A stretch of 64,000 bases of DNA from Gammaproteobacteria bacterium (lineage in GTDB: Bacteria; Pseudomonadota; Gammaproteobacteria; UBA5861): contig JAKSCV010000020.1 in assembly GCA_022360445.1 (NCBI GenBank), positions 1-64,000 of the forward strand, written 5' to 3'. Shown here one piece after another: positions 34,878 to 43,477 of this stretch. How positions within the stretch are numbered: position 1 is the first letter of the stretch; each line of letters starts with the position of its first letter. Under the pieces are notes generated by a model, which saw only the letters and a list, made by a program, of their open reading frames with translations, was not told where the DNA came from and did not search any database. The position numbers were made by a program, and so were the translations under genes.

Positions 34878-36022
34878 GGAAGCTCTGATGAGTCTTTTCC
34901 CTGACGGGCCTTGTAAACGTCAGCACCCGCATCAAACGCTAACCAGGCAAAAGCAAAATGCACCCCAGCATCCACTTTCTTGAGCTGTGCACCCTGAAGG
35001 GAGCCTGATACCGCTTGCCCCAAAACATTCCATTGAGAGCCCGTTTCGCGATCGACCGCTTTGCCGCCCCGCCATTCAAAGTGAAGCGCTTGACCACCAA
35101 CAACCGGCTCAAATGCCGCTGCTACGGGAATATCCCGCGACGCCGCTATCAAGGTTTGGTCCAGTGCCGAACGCACCGTATTGTGCGCAAAAATGACCCA
35201 CTTCCCATAATGAATAATGGGCTCTTTTTTCAATAACTCAAAGGGAAATAACGTATAGCGCTCCCCCTGCCGAACTGCCAGCACCCGCTCCATTGGTGGC
35301 AAGCGGCCATCCTGTTCACCAGAAAACAAAAAAGGAAAACTGTTGATATTGTCGTAACCCGCGTAGGGGTTCACACCATAATTGCGAACGTGGCCTGTTT
35401 CCCGAGACAAAACCTCCCCCTTGGGGAATGCACGGGCAAAATCTTCAAATGCAATGATTTGTGAATCGACCTGACGCAGTATAACCCCTGTCATGTCGCC
35501 GACGATGCCTTCGCCGGTGAACTGCTGCCACCAGGACTCGGTTTGCCGATCGTACATCACCATATCACTTTTGCGCAGCCGCCCCGTGGTGCCAAAATCC
35601 AGCACAACCTTGTTGACCCGGCGATCAAATACGATGGACGCATTGCACAAAGGGCAGAACGTCACCGCCACCGGTACACCTGAGAGAGTGTCATTCACGA
35701 TTTCATGCCACGTCAGAATTTGCAGAGGATAAGCACGCGCCTGCCCAGCTATCACCAGCGCAATAACGGGCTCACGCGCATGCAACCACTCAGCTGCTGC
35801 CTTAAGACTGACAAACTTAGGGGAGTCAATAGACGGTATACCATCTTTGGGCGGCCCACCCGACATAACCTCAGAGAGGTCAATAGACTTTCGACTAAAA
35901 TCCGTGTGGGGCCAACCAGGGACGCTTTCAGAGGGTTCTGCCACCAACCACGAAGGAAACACCATCACTAACGCGACCAGCACGAGATAGACAACAGAGC
36001 CTTTCGTACAACTGGATTGCAT
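34874..36022 (-). CDS. DUF3179 domain-containing exported protein
   Basis: A 382-residue protein of the DUF3179 family with a signal peptide ending VAE near residue 30. Family marks: YPLQILTWHEIVND, VTFCPLCNASIVFDR (CPLC) and DFGTTGRLRKSDMVMYDRQTESWWQQFTGEGIVG. The CPLC pair suggests a metal or redox site. Function is unknown in the family. GGGAGAAG lies three bases before the ATG at 36022; the first in-frame start (36046) lacks this. It converges on fbiC; no shared regulation is evident. Confidence 0.88.
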   Translation of the reverse strand: MQSSCTKGSVVYLVLVALVMVFPSWLVAEPSESVPGWPHTDFSRKSIDLSEVMSGGPPKDGIPSIDSPKFVSLKAAAEWLHAREPVIALVIAGQARAYPLQILTWHEIVNDTLSGVPVAVTFCPLCNASIVFDRRVNKVVLDFGTTGRLRKSDMVMYDRQTESWWQQFTGEGIVGDMTGVILRQVDSQIIAFEDFARAFPKGEVLSRETGHVRNYGVNPYAGYDNINSFPFLFSGEQDGRLPPMERVLAVRQGERYTLFPFELLKKEPIIHYGKWVIFAHNTVRSALDQTLIAASRDIPVAAAFEPVVGGQALHFEWRGGKAVDRETGSQWNVLGQAVSGSLQGAQLKKVDAGVHFAFAWLAFDAGADVYKARQGKDSSELP

Positions 36023-36097
36023 AGACTTCTCCCTGCTTTTGTTCAACAGTTAGAAGAGAGAGATGGCTAAAAGTTCAACAGCCAAACCCGTGTCGCA

Positions 36098-36208
36098 AAT
36101 AAACGCCAGGACAACTCGCCGGGAGCACAGCGACCAGAAGGTCTGGCCAGACCTGGGTGCTTTGCTAGGCCAAATTACTTTGCACATGTAGCTGTCGTTG
36201 TTGACGCT
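36098..36208 (-). repeat. Possible degenerate attC at the low end of the cassette array
   Basis: On the minus strand a CGTCAACAACG box and a GCGTTTATT box flank about 110 bases with a perfect central palindrome (AGGTCTGGCCAGACCT, 36139-36154). This fits an attC with weakened R boxes, where a cassette array read from high to low coordinates would end. The arm pairing is imperfect, so it may be chance. Confidence 0.3.
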
Positions 36209-36302
36209 AGAGAGAGGTTATTTTTTGCGTGGAAGGTAAGGCCCAAAGTTCGCATGACGGGTCAAACGTCCGCTGCAACAATTTGCTGGGCATCATCGGC
36301 AC

Positions 36303-37160
36303 TCACCTTATCGCCAGGAATGAGAACGGCCGAAATGACGGGCTCCGATCCACCAAACCATTAACCGCAAAGATTAGCGATCCGAGCAGATACGCACCCA
36401 CGACTACGTTAACGCCTGGCACTGCCAGTGCAGCAAAAATGGCACCGTATTTTGCCATCTTCAGCCCTAAAGTCTTGAAAGATAAAACCTTGAATTCCTC
36501 GAACGTAATCCGACCTGCGCGGTAACGCCTCCAAAGCTCGAAGACGATAATGCCTGCCGAGGCAGTCACCAGAGGAGGAAAATAATTCCACACCGTGTCT
36601 TCAGCGTCATCGCCGATTGCAACCATCCGATCAACAAAATCCTCCACGCGCATCGTCAAATCTTCGTTGCTCACGCCAGAAGATGACAGCCCCATTCGCT
36701 GCGACAGTTCCTCAGTGACAAGTATCTCCGTATTGGGATTAGAGTCGATCCAAGCTCCTATGGCGCTCATATCATCAGTGGCTTTGAGCTGTATCTCCCA
36801 GGCATCTCCCGTTTTCTCATCAAGCAACTGAACGTCTACAGCCCGGTGATTGGTGTCAGGAAATAGTGCAGCAACGACCGAATCGCCGTCCTCGTTCTCC
36901 AGTCGTTGAAACTCCATTTCATGGAGAATTCCTTTCACATTATTCACAAGACCACCAATTTGAGAATCGTCATATGACGCCAGCCGCTCGGCGGTATCCG
37001 CAATTGGCAGATCCCATTCAGGAGACGAACGTCGCAACGCCGCCAAAACAGCATAGTCTTGCTCAAATAACTCAGGAGTAGATGAAAAGGCCAGTTTTCC
37101 AAGCGTCGCAAGTATTGCTGCTTCGTCGAAGCGCCTGGAGATGTAGGACTGTTTAATCAA
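36303..37160 (-). CDS. Uncharacterised cassette protein with C-terminal membrane segments
   Basis: A 285-residue protein with no recognised family. Residues about 105-130 contain a D...EIQLK pattern (VDVQLLDEKTGDAWEIQLKA) reminiscent of PD-(D/E)XK nucleases but not canonical. The C-terminal third holds hydrophobic stretches (VTASAGIIVFELW, AIFAALAVPGVNVVVGAYLLGSLIF). The TTG start at 37160 overlaps the corrected stop of the upstream DUF697-like gene (TTGA), so the two are coupled and probably act together at the membrane. Confidence 0.6.
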   Translation of the reverse strand: MIKQSYISRRFDEAAILATLGKLAFSSTPELFEQDYAVLAALRRSSPEWDLPIADTAERLASYDDSQIGGLVNNVKGILHEMEFQRLENEDGDSVVAALFPDTNHRAVDVQLLDEKTGDAWEIQLKATDDMSAIGAWIDSNPNTEILVTEELSQRMGLSSSGVSNEDLTMRVEDFVDRMVAIGDDAEDTVWNYFPPLVTASAGIIVFELWRRYRAGRITFEEFKVLSFKTLGLKMAKYGAIFAALAVPGVNVVVGAYLLGSLIFAVNGLVDRSPSFRPFSFLAIR

Positions 37161-37698
37161 AACTCGTCCTTCTTGGACATAACTTCGTCCTTAGCGCTCT
37201 TAGCTTGTTGCTTCCCTTCTTCCCGAAATTTTTCCCACATGCTCTTAAGGTCAACGTTGCTGACAGCTTGCCCTTTGGACTTTTTTCCAAATAAAAATCC
37301 ATGATGCGGCCAATTGCGTAAGTGAGGCCATACACCAATGGGATCGTTGTAAATCCGGCGAGAAACGGTAGGCCCACCTTGTACAAACCGAGTGCAATTT
37401 GTTGCGCGGCCATGCCGAGGCCGACAATTCCCGCAATTTCTTTCAGCAAATCGGTTGCTTCTGCGTCCGACAATGGCATGCCGCGAATCGCACTGAGCCT
37501 GACCCCCATGTACGCTTGGATCGGCGTGAGCACGAAAATGTCCGCAAATGGGATTGGTTGGACAGCGACGGCCGCGCATGTGACCGAAAATATGTGAATT
37601 ATCCGCGAGCGCTTCTGATCATCCGAGAGATCAGTTCGGCTTTCGATGTTTATAATTTCCGCTTCAATTTTCTTCTTCGCGGATTCGATGATGTCCAC
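37157..37698 (-). pseudogene. DUF697-like membrane protein, frameshifted near the C terminus
   Basis: A protein resembling DUF697 (YcjF-like; SVTCAAVAVQPIPFADIFVLTPIQAYMG) with hydrophobic helices. As read, the frame runs to 37153, but adding one A to the A6 run at 37281-37286 restores a charged tail (EKKSKGQAVSNVDLKSMWEK ... MSKKDEF) that stops at 37157, exactly overlapping the next gene's TTG. The coupling and protein-like tail argue that the original gene ended there. Start GTG 37698 has GGAGGAGG upstream; an earlier TTG (37737) is weaker. Either a real one-base loss or a homopolymer error. Confidence 0.6.
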
Positions 37699-37742
37699 TG
37701 AGTCCTCCTCCGCTTCGTTCTTGTGAGCCCGTTTCAATGACG

Positions 37743-37822
37743 CCCAACGCCAGCCATAACCGGTGCATTTTTAGTGGGCGCAGCGAACGTAAAATGCGTC
37801 CGAGTTTATGGCCTTGTTAGGT
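37743..37822 (-). repeat. Integron attC site
   Basis: Plus-strand CCCAACGCCAGCCATAA and TTATGGCCTTGTTAGG pair as the outer arms of an 80-base stem; read on the minus strand this is R''-L'' ... L'-R' ending GCGTTGGG. It starts only four bases past the stop of the HupE-like pair, so it is the 3' recombination site of that cassette. Confidence 0.7.
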
Positions 37823-37825
37823 TTT

Positions 37826-38431
37826 TTATGTTTGGCCTTGGGATGAAAACGGTAACGCCAGAACCAGCAGCGAGCTTGCTGCAACCCAAGACCCTACAAT
37901 GCGTATACCGATTCTCTGCCATGCCTTTTTATTTAAGTAATCTACTAGCACCATCGAGTAAAAAACCAAAAAATAGATTGCCACACCGTTACCAAACAAT
38001 GTAACAAACTTGTCCTTGTCGGAAAGCGCCTCTTGCGCAGAATCACTGCCCAAGAGGAAACCAGCCAACAGCGCAATAACTACAGACAAAAGCAATGGGA
38101 TCTTGGGGGACACGGCAATTACTAAGCCAATGACTGCTGATAAAACCAAAATTAAGGTTTCAGTTTGACTAGCGGTAAAAAACCACGCAGCAGTGAGCCC
38201 AGCAATTGTTGCGAAAGCGAAAACACCTAAGGCTGGTTGAATTGCTTTTGAGTCTTGCTGCCCTAAAAAAAGCCCAACTGCCACCAAGAGAAGGAGATGA
38301 GCTGGCACCAAAATCGGATGCAACAGACCATTGTAAAAAGTACCAATACCTTGAATAGAGCTGTGAGCTAACGATACTTCAGGCACCACCCACAATGATA
38401 GGCAAACAACAAGAAAGCGTTTAGCGCTCAT
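37826..38431 (-). CDS. HupE/UreJ-like membrane protein 2
   Basis: A 201-residue inner-membrane protein with a signal-like N terminus, about six hydrophobic segments and an N-terminal SSIQGIGTFYNGLLHPI stretch resembling the HP-containing motif of HupE/UreJ nickel/cobalt permeases. The usual HP...DH motif is changed (LLHPILVPAHLLLL), so its metal role is doubtful. It overlaps the first HupE-like gene by 4 bp and ends four bases before an attC, making a two-gene cassette. Confidence 0.72.
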   Translation of the reverse strand: MSAKRFLVVCLSLWVVPEVSLAHSSIQGIGTFYNGLLHPILVPAHLLLLVAVGLFLGQQDSKAIQPALGVFAFATIAGLTAAWFFTASQTETLILVLSAVIGLVIAVSPKIPLLLSVVIALLAGFLLGSDSAQEALSDKDKFVTLFGNGVAIYFLVFYSMVLVDYLNKKAWQRIGIRIVGSWVAASSLLVLALPFSSQGQT

Positions 38432-39021
38432 ACAATACCGGTAAGAAAACCAACACCCACTAGTGCGATCAACCCTCCACCAGTTTGAACGACAACCTTT
38501 CCCGCTGGCCAGCGCACCAGCAGACCAAAAGCGACACCGGACAAATGCAGCAAGCCAGTGGATAAAACAAATCCGATGCTATAAGCCAATGGATTTGCTG
38601 CATTTGGCAATTCAGTTCCGTGGGCATGACCGTGAAAAATGGCGAATGCGCCGACGATAACGGCCGCTATCCAGATGGGTGCTCGCACCGTAAAAGCAAC
38701 CATTGCCCCCAACACAACCGCAGATGCCGCAATACCTGTTTCAACCGCAGGGATTGGAACGCCTATAACACCAAGCGCTCCGCCAAAAGCCATGATCAGA
38801 GGAAAAACGACTGGAAGAACCCAAATTGCAGGGTTACCTAAAAATGCCCCCCACAATCCAACTGCGACCATCGCGACAACATGATCCCAACCAAGTACTG
38901 GGTGTAGAAAGCCACTGATGAATCCTCCAGTGATACCTGTGCCTTCATGTGCGCTTACCGTGGAGGCATAAACAATGAAAAGTGCTGCAATTGCCAAAGA
39001 CGAAAAATTACGAGCGTTCAT
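38428..39021 (-). CDS. HupE/UreJ-family membrane protein 1
   Basis: A 197-residue protein of the HupE/UreJ family, thought to move Ni2+ or Co2+ across the inner membrane. The family motif GFLHPVLGWDHVVAMVAVGLWG (about 35-56) keeps the HP...DH residues; a second His cluster (FHGHAHGTE) follows at about 128-136. Signal peptide at 1-24 (VSAHEG). No hydrogenase or urease genes are nearby. The minus-strand sequence GTTAGGA lies at 39032-39038, just upstream of the ATG, as expected for a cassette boundary. Confidence 0.85.
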   Translation of the reverse strand: MNARNFSSLAIAALFIVYASTVSAHEGTGITGGFISGFLHPVLGWDHVVAMVAVGLWGAFLGNPAIWVLPVVFPLIMAFGGALGVIGVPIPAVETGIAASAVVLGAMVAFTVRAPIWIAAVIVGAFAIFHGHAHGTELPNAANPLAYSIGFVLSTGLLHLSGVAFGLLVRWPAGKVVVQTGGGLIALVGVGFLTGIV

Positions 39022-39060
39022 TTTTTCTCCTAACTAGTTATTTATATTGAAATTTAATGC

Positions 39061-39204
39061 CAATGATAAGCGACATGGCCGTAGTGTAGCGCGACGTTCA
39101 GTTTGCTCAGTTTTTTATTTTGCGGGTTTTTGGTGCTCAGTTTGTCATTGAATCCGAGCTCAGTGTGCGCTTTATTATGCTCCTGAGCATGGCCATTATA
39201 ACCC
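39061..39204 (-). repeat. Possible long degenerate attC
   Basis: ATAAGCGACATGGCC and GGCCATTATAACC on the plus strand are 140 bases apart with pairing arms, the spacing of long Vibrio-type attC sites, but the central AAC/GTT triplets are altered. It lies between a small ORF and the HupE cassette, where an attC would be expected. Confidence 0.35.
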
Positions 39205-39236
39205 GTGTCAGGCCCCCATCGAATTGCCTATCTCGT

Positions 39237-39407
39237 CTATTTTGCGCTGGAGGTGTTCAGGCAGCTCATCAAAAGGTCTTCTAGGCATTGGATAAGCGGC
39301 TCTATCTCCAGAAGAGATTTCTCAATATCGTGGCTGTCATCACTTTTCGCGTGGCGTGCAACGATGAAAAGAAAATAGATAATTAAAATAAATAGTACGA
39401 ATTCCAT
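39237..39407 (-). CDS. Small single-helix membrane protein
   Basis: A 56-residue ORF: one hydrophobic helix (FVLFILIIYFLFIV, residues 3-16), then a polar, acidic, helical tail. There is no recognised family and no clear ribosome site. It fills most of the 484-base stretch between the HupE cassette and the lipase gene, so it may be a small cassette of its own. Confidence 0.4.
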   Translation of the reverse strand: MEFVLFILIIYFLFIVARHAKSDDSHDIEKSLLEIEPLIQCLEDLLMSCLNTSSAK

Positions 39408-39505
39408 TCGGTTGACGCCTGAGTTTGGTTATATCAATGCCGTTAAGTCCCATGCTTTCCGCGCCGCTTTGCTGTGCTATCTACAAGCACGGCTTACAGC
39501 TAGCG

Positions 39506-40855
39506 TTAATGCTTGAGATTTTGGTCTAAGAACTCTCTGACAAGTACATTTTTTTGGCGAATCATTTCATCTCCACCAATTGAACCGAGCAAACCGATAA
39601 AGCGCAGCCCAGGAAGAACATAAGAGGCGTCGTGGAAATCCAAATGGTCAGCTCCAACTATCACCCTTTCTTCATAGCTTTCACCAGATACCTGTTTGAG
39701 AAAGTCGTTCCCCCCTAAATGGCGTTCACTGTAGAGCATCAGATAGGGTGCCGGAACAGGCGCTTCGATATTTGTTCCGAAAATGCCGCCGTCCATATTT
39801 ACAATGGCACTGCATCTCTTATCATATTTACACAGCTCAGTCGCTACAGCTCCACCTAGTGACAACCCCACAAGGCCAACTTTGCTTACATTCGTGTGCA
39901 TGCTGCCTTGATAACCAGGTACTGCACTCAAAATCGCAGAAAGGTTATCAATCACATCCTGGCTATCCCGGGCGCGCCTGCTAACGATTTTAGGCAATGT
40001 TTTGTTTTCACGATAGACTTGCAAGGAAAGTTTTGCACGTTCGCTACGGTCGAGATGGCCCGCCAGCTTCCCAAAGTTTTCAGTTTCTTTCAGTCTATCT
40101 TCCTCGGACAGACTATTCTGAAAAGCCTGATATTCGGCCCTTTGATCTTTGTGCCGAATACTAACAACGACATAGCCATAACTGGCAAGGTGCTCCATCA
40201 AAAAGGTATTTTCCGACGCTATAGAGAGCAGTGCATGATTGTAAATCAGAACGGGTGGATTCCCGCCATCCACCTTCATTGGTGCACGCTGAAACGCGTT
40301 CGTTCTCATGTTTTTTAAATACGCAGCAAAAAATCGTTCGGCTGCTGAAAAGTCTGATGGATTGCTGAGCTCGCTCCAAAGAGTGTGCCGAGCATATCGC
40401 GCCTCGTCTTCAATTGACGCCGGATACCAAACTTTCAGGAAAAGTCGTCGCGGTAGCACAGTTTCAGTTTCATTGCCCGGTGAGTAATCATGATCTATCG
40501 TCACAACCCCAACAGAGTTTGGACCAGCCGGGGAAGGCAGAGTCTGCACCGGAAAACCAAATGACAATACGAGGGACAAGAGCAATAACAGTATTGCTAC
40601 GCTGATGCCTGTGATACGTAAGAAGGGTCCAGTAGTGATGTTGAGCAGCACTACCACAAAGACAACACTGGCAACAATAAAAGCCGGCCCCATTTGCCAA
40701 CGGAACTCAAATCCAACGACATGAATGATAATCAGCGTCACAGAAATCGCACTTGCAAATATCGCTGCTCGCTCTAAAGGAATAATCCACCAAGCACTTT
40801 GGGCAATTGATAGCAGGGTAAACACCATGATTCCGATCTCGAGCGCCGTTATCAT
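39506..40855 (-). CDS. PAF-acetylhydrolase-like alpha/beta hydrolase with N-terminal membrane helices
   Basis: A 449-residue protein: several transmembrane helices in the first 105 residues, then an alpha/beta-hydrolase resembling bacterial platelet-activating-factor acetylhydrolases (LVGLSLGGAVA nucleophile elbow; NMDGGIFG; GADHLDF with the likely His). It should hydrolyse short-chain esters at the membrane. ATG 40855 follows a G6 run. A stronger start (AAAGGAGATATC then ATG at 40928) lies upstream in another frame and would join this frame if the G6 run were one base off, adding about 24 residues (MGWMKKFRI...). Confidence 0.75.
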   Translation of the reverse strand: MITALEIGIMVFTLLSIAQSAWWIIPLERAAIFASAISVTLIIIHVVGFEFRWQMGPAFIVASVVFVVVLLNITTGPFLRITGISVAILLLLLSLVLSFGFPVQTLPSPAGPNSVGVVTIDHDYSPGNETETVLPRRLFLKVWYPASIEDEARYARHTLWSELSNPSDFSAAERFFAAYLKNMRTNAFQRAPMKVDGGNPPVLIYNHALLSIASENTFLMEHLASYGYVVVSIRHKDQRAEYQAFQNSLSEEDRLKETENFGKLAGHLDRSERAKLSLQVYRENKTLPKIVSRRARDSQDVIDNLSAILSAVPGYQGSMHTNVSKVGLVGLSLGGAVATELCKYDKRCSAIVNMDGGIFGTNIEAPVPAPYLMLYSERHLGGNDFLKQVSGESYEERVIVGADHLDFHDASYVLPGLRFIGLLGSIGGDEMIRQKNVLVREFLDQNLKH

Positions 40856-40990
40856 AAGCACCCCCCAATGTTGGAGTAAATTGGGGGATCAGCCCCCTAT
40901 GTATACGAAACTTTTTCATCCAACCCATGATATCTCCTTTGTAGAGCTACGACCAAGCTGTGCGGCGCAAACGAAGCGCAGCGAAGTTTG

Positions 40991-41459
40991 TGTGAACGTA
41001 CCCCGATAAAACGGACACGTTCCATTTCATGCTGCTATTCGCTCGTATTCCATTGATGAACAGTCACCTAATTCCGAGTGCAGCCGTTTTCTGTTGTAGT
41101 AATCATTGATGTATCGAGCCAGAGCATACTTCAAGACCTCTGTCGCATAAAATACCGCATTGCGAATAAGCTTTGCCTTTCAGGGATGAAAAAGGGTTTC
41201 TGCGGGTATTGTCTGTACATTTTCCCAGCCTACTGAGGCTATGTTCAATACTCTGTTTCCGAAGCGCCTTTAATGAGTACTTTGAATTCCACATCTGACC
41301 GTTCACACTTTGACGGCTCTCGATTGAGCCAGGCGTGATACCCAACATGTGCATTAAAGCCATTCGAATACTGTCAAGTCTTTCTCGGCTGATTGTATTT
41401 TGGCATTGGAGATCTCATCAGTTTGACTTGGGTGTTCGTTTTATCGAAGGCAGATCAGA
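40991..41459 (-). mobile_element. IS3-family insertion sequence remnant
   Basis: The inverted ends share CGATAAAACG(G/A)ACAC (41004-41018 and, inverted, 41432-41446) within about 28-base termini. Inside, on the minus strand, are pieces of an IS3 orfB transposase: an N-terminal-type segment (VGYHAWLNREPSKCERSD), a LSRLGKCTDN...SSLKGK segment and the C-terminal RYINDYYNRKRLHSELG. They are in different frames and the catalytic middle is missing, so the element is dead. At under 500 bp it is an internally deleted copy. Confidence 0.8.
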
Positions 41460-41685
41460 TAACGACTGGTTGAATTGGCGTAGTCAGTACGCCTAACGCC
41501 CCATCAGTAAAGCCTGTTTTGCACAAAATGGGCTTGAGCGTAGGCTGCTCCCCTGTATGCGATTGTGATATGACCAATGCTCATGCGCGATGTGCATCTC
41601 ACGCTAACAAATATATGTATGGGAAAGATCATGCAACAACCCTTTAATTCCCAGACCCCTAAAAATCCAAATAATGTCAGTATAA

Positions 41686-41874
41686 ACAGTAACTTACATT
41701 TTAAATAAGGCGCCAAAGATTAACTTATCAGCTACTCTTGAATTCGCCCTAATTGAACTCATTAACGAGAAGCAACGCGTGCTATGGCGTGAAGAAAACC
41801 GAGATACCATCGCTTCATACAATCAGGTGGTAGAAGAACATGACACCTTCAGTGATGATCTGAGGTCCTTTTAA
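41686..41874 (+). pseudogene. ccdA: CcdA antitoxin, truncated
   Basis: The frame ends LWREENRDTIASYNQVVEEH and FSDDLRSF, the standard CcdA C terminus that wraps the toxin. Upstream it reads TYILNKAPK joined directly to INLSATLE; intact CcdA has about 20 more residues there, within the DNA-binding part, and no start codon is present. So it is decayed by an internal deletion. TAATG links its stop to the ccdB start. Plus strand, opposite to the other cassette genes. Confidence 0.75.
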
Positions 41875-42187
41875 TGGCCCAATTGATCACCTACAAAAAC
41901 CCAAACAGCAGAACAAAAAAGCTCTACCCACTACTACTCGACATTCAATCCAACCTTCTCGATGAGCTGAGAACCACTATCGTGATTCCCTTGAGTCTTT
42001 CTTCAATCTCTGGTTCATCAGCTACTAAGCTTTGCCTGCAAATTGATATTGAGGGGAAGCCTTACATTGTGATGATTCAGCAAAGTGCTGGAACCGATAA
42101 GTTCCACTTGGAAAAGAAACCTACGATGTATCAGCCTATCGCTCAGCAATCATCTCAGCCTTGGACTTCGTAATTTCCGGCATATAA
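41874..42187 (+). pseudogene. ccdB: CcdB gyrase-poison toxin, frameshifted
   Basis: The frame gives a CcdB N terminus (TYKNPNSRTKKLYPLLLDIQ, then IVIPLS), but as read it stops at 42173 in a foreign tail. A one-base gain near 42095 would continue as DKVPLGKETYDVSAYRSAII and SALDFVISGI, the normal CcdB end with Trp replaced by Phe, stopping at 42187 inside the attC core (ATATAACGC). Length would then be 104 residues, as in the family. Either a decayed toxin, matching the decayed antitoxin, or a read error. Confidence 0.78.
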
Positions 42188-42243
42188 CGCTGCCAATCAG
42201 CCTTCATATTTGCATTTGTCGGACTGCGTGCAGTTGTTAGCAA
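42183..42243 (-). repeat. Integron attC site
   Basis: Plus-strand TATAACGCTGCC ... GTGCAGTTGTTAGC, about 61 bases, the short attC type. It directly follows the LysE stop (42250) on the minus strand and contains the true ccdB stop from the other side, so it separates the two cassettes. Confidence 0.72.
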
Positions 42244-42249
42244 TATTGC

Positions 42250-42875
42250 TCAAATTCGCATAAATGCGAGCTTTACTCCGAATCCAATAAAAATGAATCC
42301 GGTAGTCGTTTTAAGAATTTTTTGAAACGTTTGACTCCTAGCAGATTCTATCAACTGAGAGAACAGAAGAACCGTTGCCGAAAACCACATCAAATTGATG
42401 AAAGAGCGAACAAATACCAGAAAAAATGCAGCACCTACGCATCGGATGTCAGGATAAACTGAGGAAAGGCAGAAAGAAAACATCGAGACTTTTGGGTTAA
42501 ATGCATTGGTGAGAAAACCTTCAAGAAATGCATTTTGTAACGTTCGTTTTGACTGGGAGGGACATGCTCGAGAGACATTCACCTTCTCAAACCATATAGA
42601 CCACAATGCCTTTACTCCAATCCAGCAAAGATACGCTGCACCTAATATTTTCACTATAAAAAATAGTCAGAAGACCGCGGCAGTATCAGAGAGAGGCCTA
42701 GAATGGATAAACTCCCGTACAAATAAAATGCAACAACAAATCCTGCGACATTAGCGTAGCCTGACGGCTTTCCGGAGATGGGCGCAGTTTTTGCGATGAG
42801 TCAACCATTTGGTCCTGGTGACATCACGAGCAACGATGCTACTACAACAAAACTAATTACTTAAGATAGGTCCAT
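42250..42875 (-). pseudogene. LysE/RhtB-type amino-acid exporter, broken
   Basis: Pieces of one LysE-family exporter lie in three frames: MDLS then an in-frame stop, ISFVVVASLLVMSPGPNG (the family SPGPN motif), LIAKTAPISGKPSGYANVAG ... LGLSLILPRSSDYF, and VKILGAAYLCWIGVKALWSIW to the end at 42250. At least one nonsense codon and two frameshifts are needed to explain this, so it is a true pseudogene. It abuts an attC at its 3' end. Confidence 0.75.
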
Positions 42876-42902
42876 AACACTTATCCGAGAATGGTTAGAC
42901 TT
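42871..42902 (-). repeat. Possible minimal or deleted attC
   Basis: On the minus strand GTCTAAC ... GTTATGG with about 15 bases between, lying between the GFA gene and the LysE pseudogene where an attC is expected. It is too short to be a working site; probably an attC that lost its centre. Confidence 0.35.
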
Positions 42903-42922
42903 GCGCACACCATAAGTTTGAT

Positions 42923-43318
42923 TTATCCACGCTCTGAATGTTTTGGCAAATCGTCATTAATCTCGAACCAATTGGCTTTAGAGCCATAGTAAATGTGATA
43001 AATTGGTCTGGTTTTCAGATCACCATTTAGCGTACCAGCCCTAACTCTGACTACTCCTGGTAACTTGGTAGTCTTACTCAGAATAGGTGAACCACAATTT
43101 GAACAAAAAATACGCTCTTTCCCCGGAGAAGACTCAAATGATCTTAGATCAGATTCTCCATTTATGATTTTAAAAGCAACCTCTTCAACTGGAATATTGG
43201 TTACAAATGCAGTTCCTTGGGCCTTTCGACATTGTGAGCAATGACAAATTTGAATTGGCTCAAGTTCATCTTGAATTTCGAATTGTATTTTTCCGCAAAG
43301 ACAACTTCCGCTATACAT
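42923..43318 (-). CDS. GFA/CENP-V-fold zinc protein 1
   Basis: A 131-residue protein of the glutathione-dependent formaldehyde-activating (GFA, DUF636) family. Zinc ligands: CLCGKIQFE (Cys7, Cys9), CHCSQCRKAQG and FCSNCGSPI. Members bind zinc; most have unknown substrates. It is the low end of an AT-rich four-gene stretch (with the ABM, AraC and Tag genes) lacking attC sites between genes. A second, divergent GFA gene lies at 46.2 kb. Confidence 0.9.
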   Translation of the reverse strand: MYSGSCLCGKIQFEIQDELEPIQICHCSQCRKAQGTAFVTNIPVEEVAFKIINGESDLRSFESSPGKERIFCSNCGSPILSKTTKLPGVVRVRAGTLNGDLKTRPIYHIYYGSKANWFEINDDLPKHSERG

Positions 43319-43477
43319 AATATTCTCTTTTTACTGATTCGCTCTAATGTCTTGCTCAGAGACAACCAACCCTTCCAGACACTTTACAAAAGCCACTAAG
43401 CTTAATTTCTACGAAAAACTTACAAAGAATCAAAAGGGTCAGCTGCCATCTGGATCAAGCTATTATACATTTATTAA

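Noticed and set aside
39420-39500. Possible attC downstream of the PAF-acetylhydrolase-like gene
   Set aside because: TTAACG boxes are present on one side only, and no GTTRRRY partner is seen.
41492-41565. CCTAACGCCCC ... GATTGTGATATG as another attC
   Set aside because: One core is altered and the inner arms do not pair; too weak to list as a site.
41504-41716. 70-codon minus-strand frame with hydrophobic start
   Set aside because: It overlaps the upstream region of ccdA, has no ribosome site and matches nothing; the stretch 41460-41685 otherwise holds nothing I can support.
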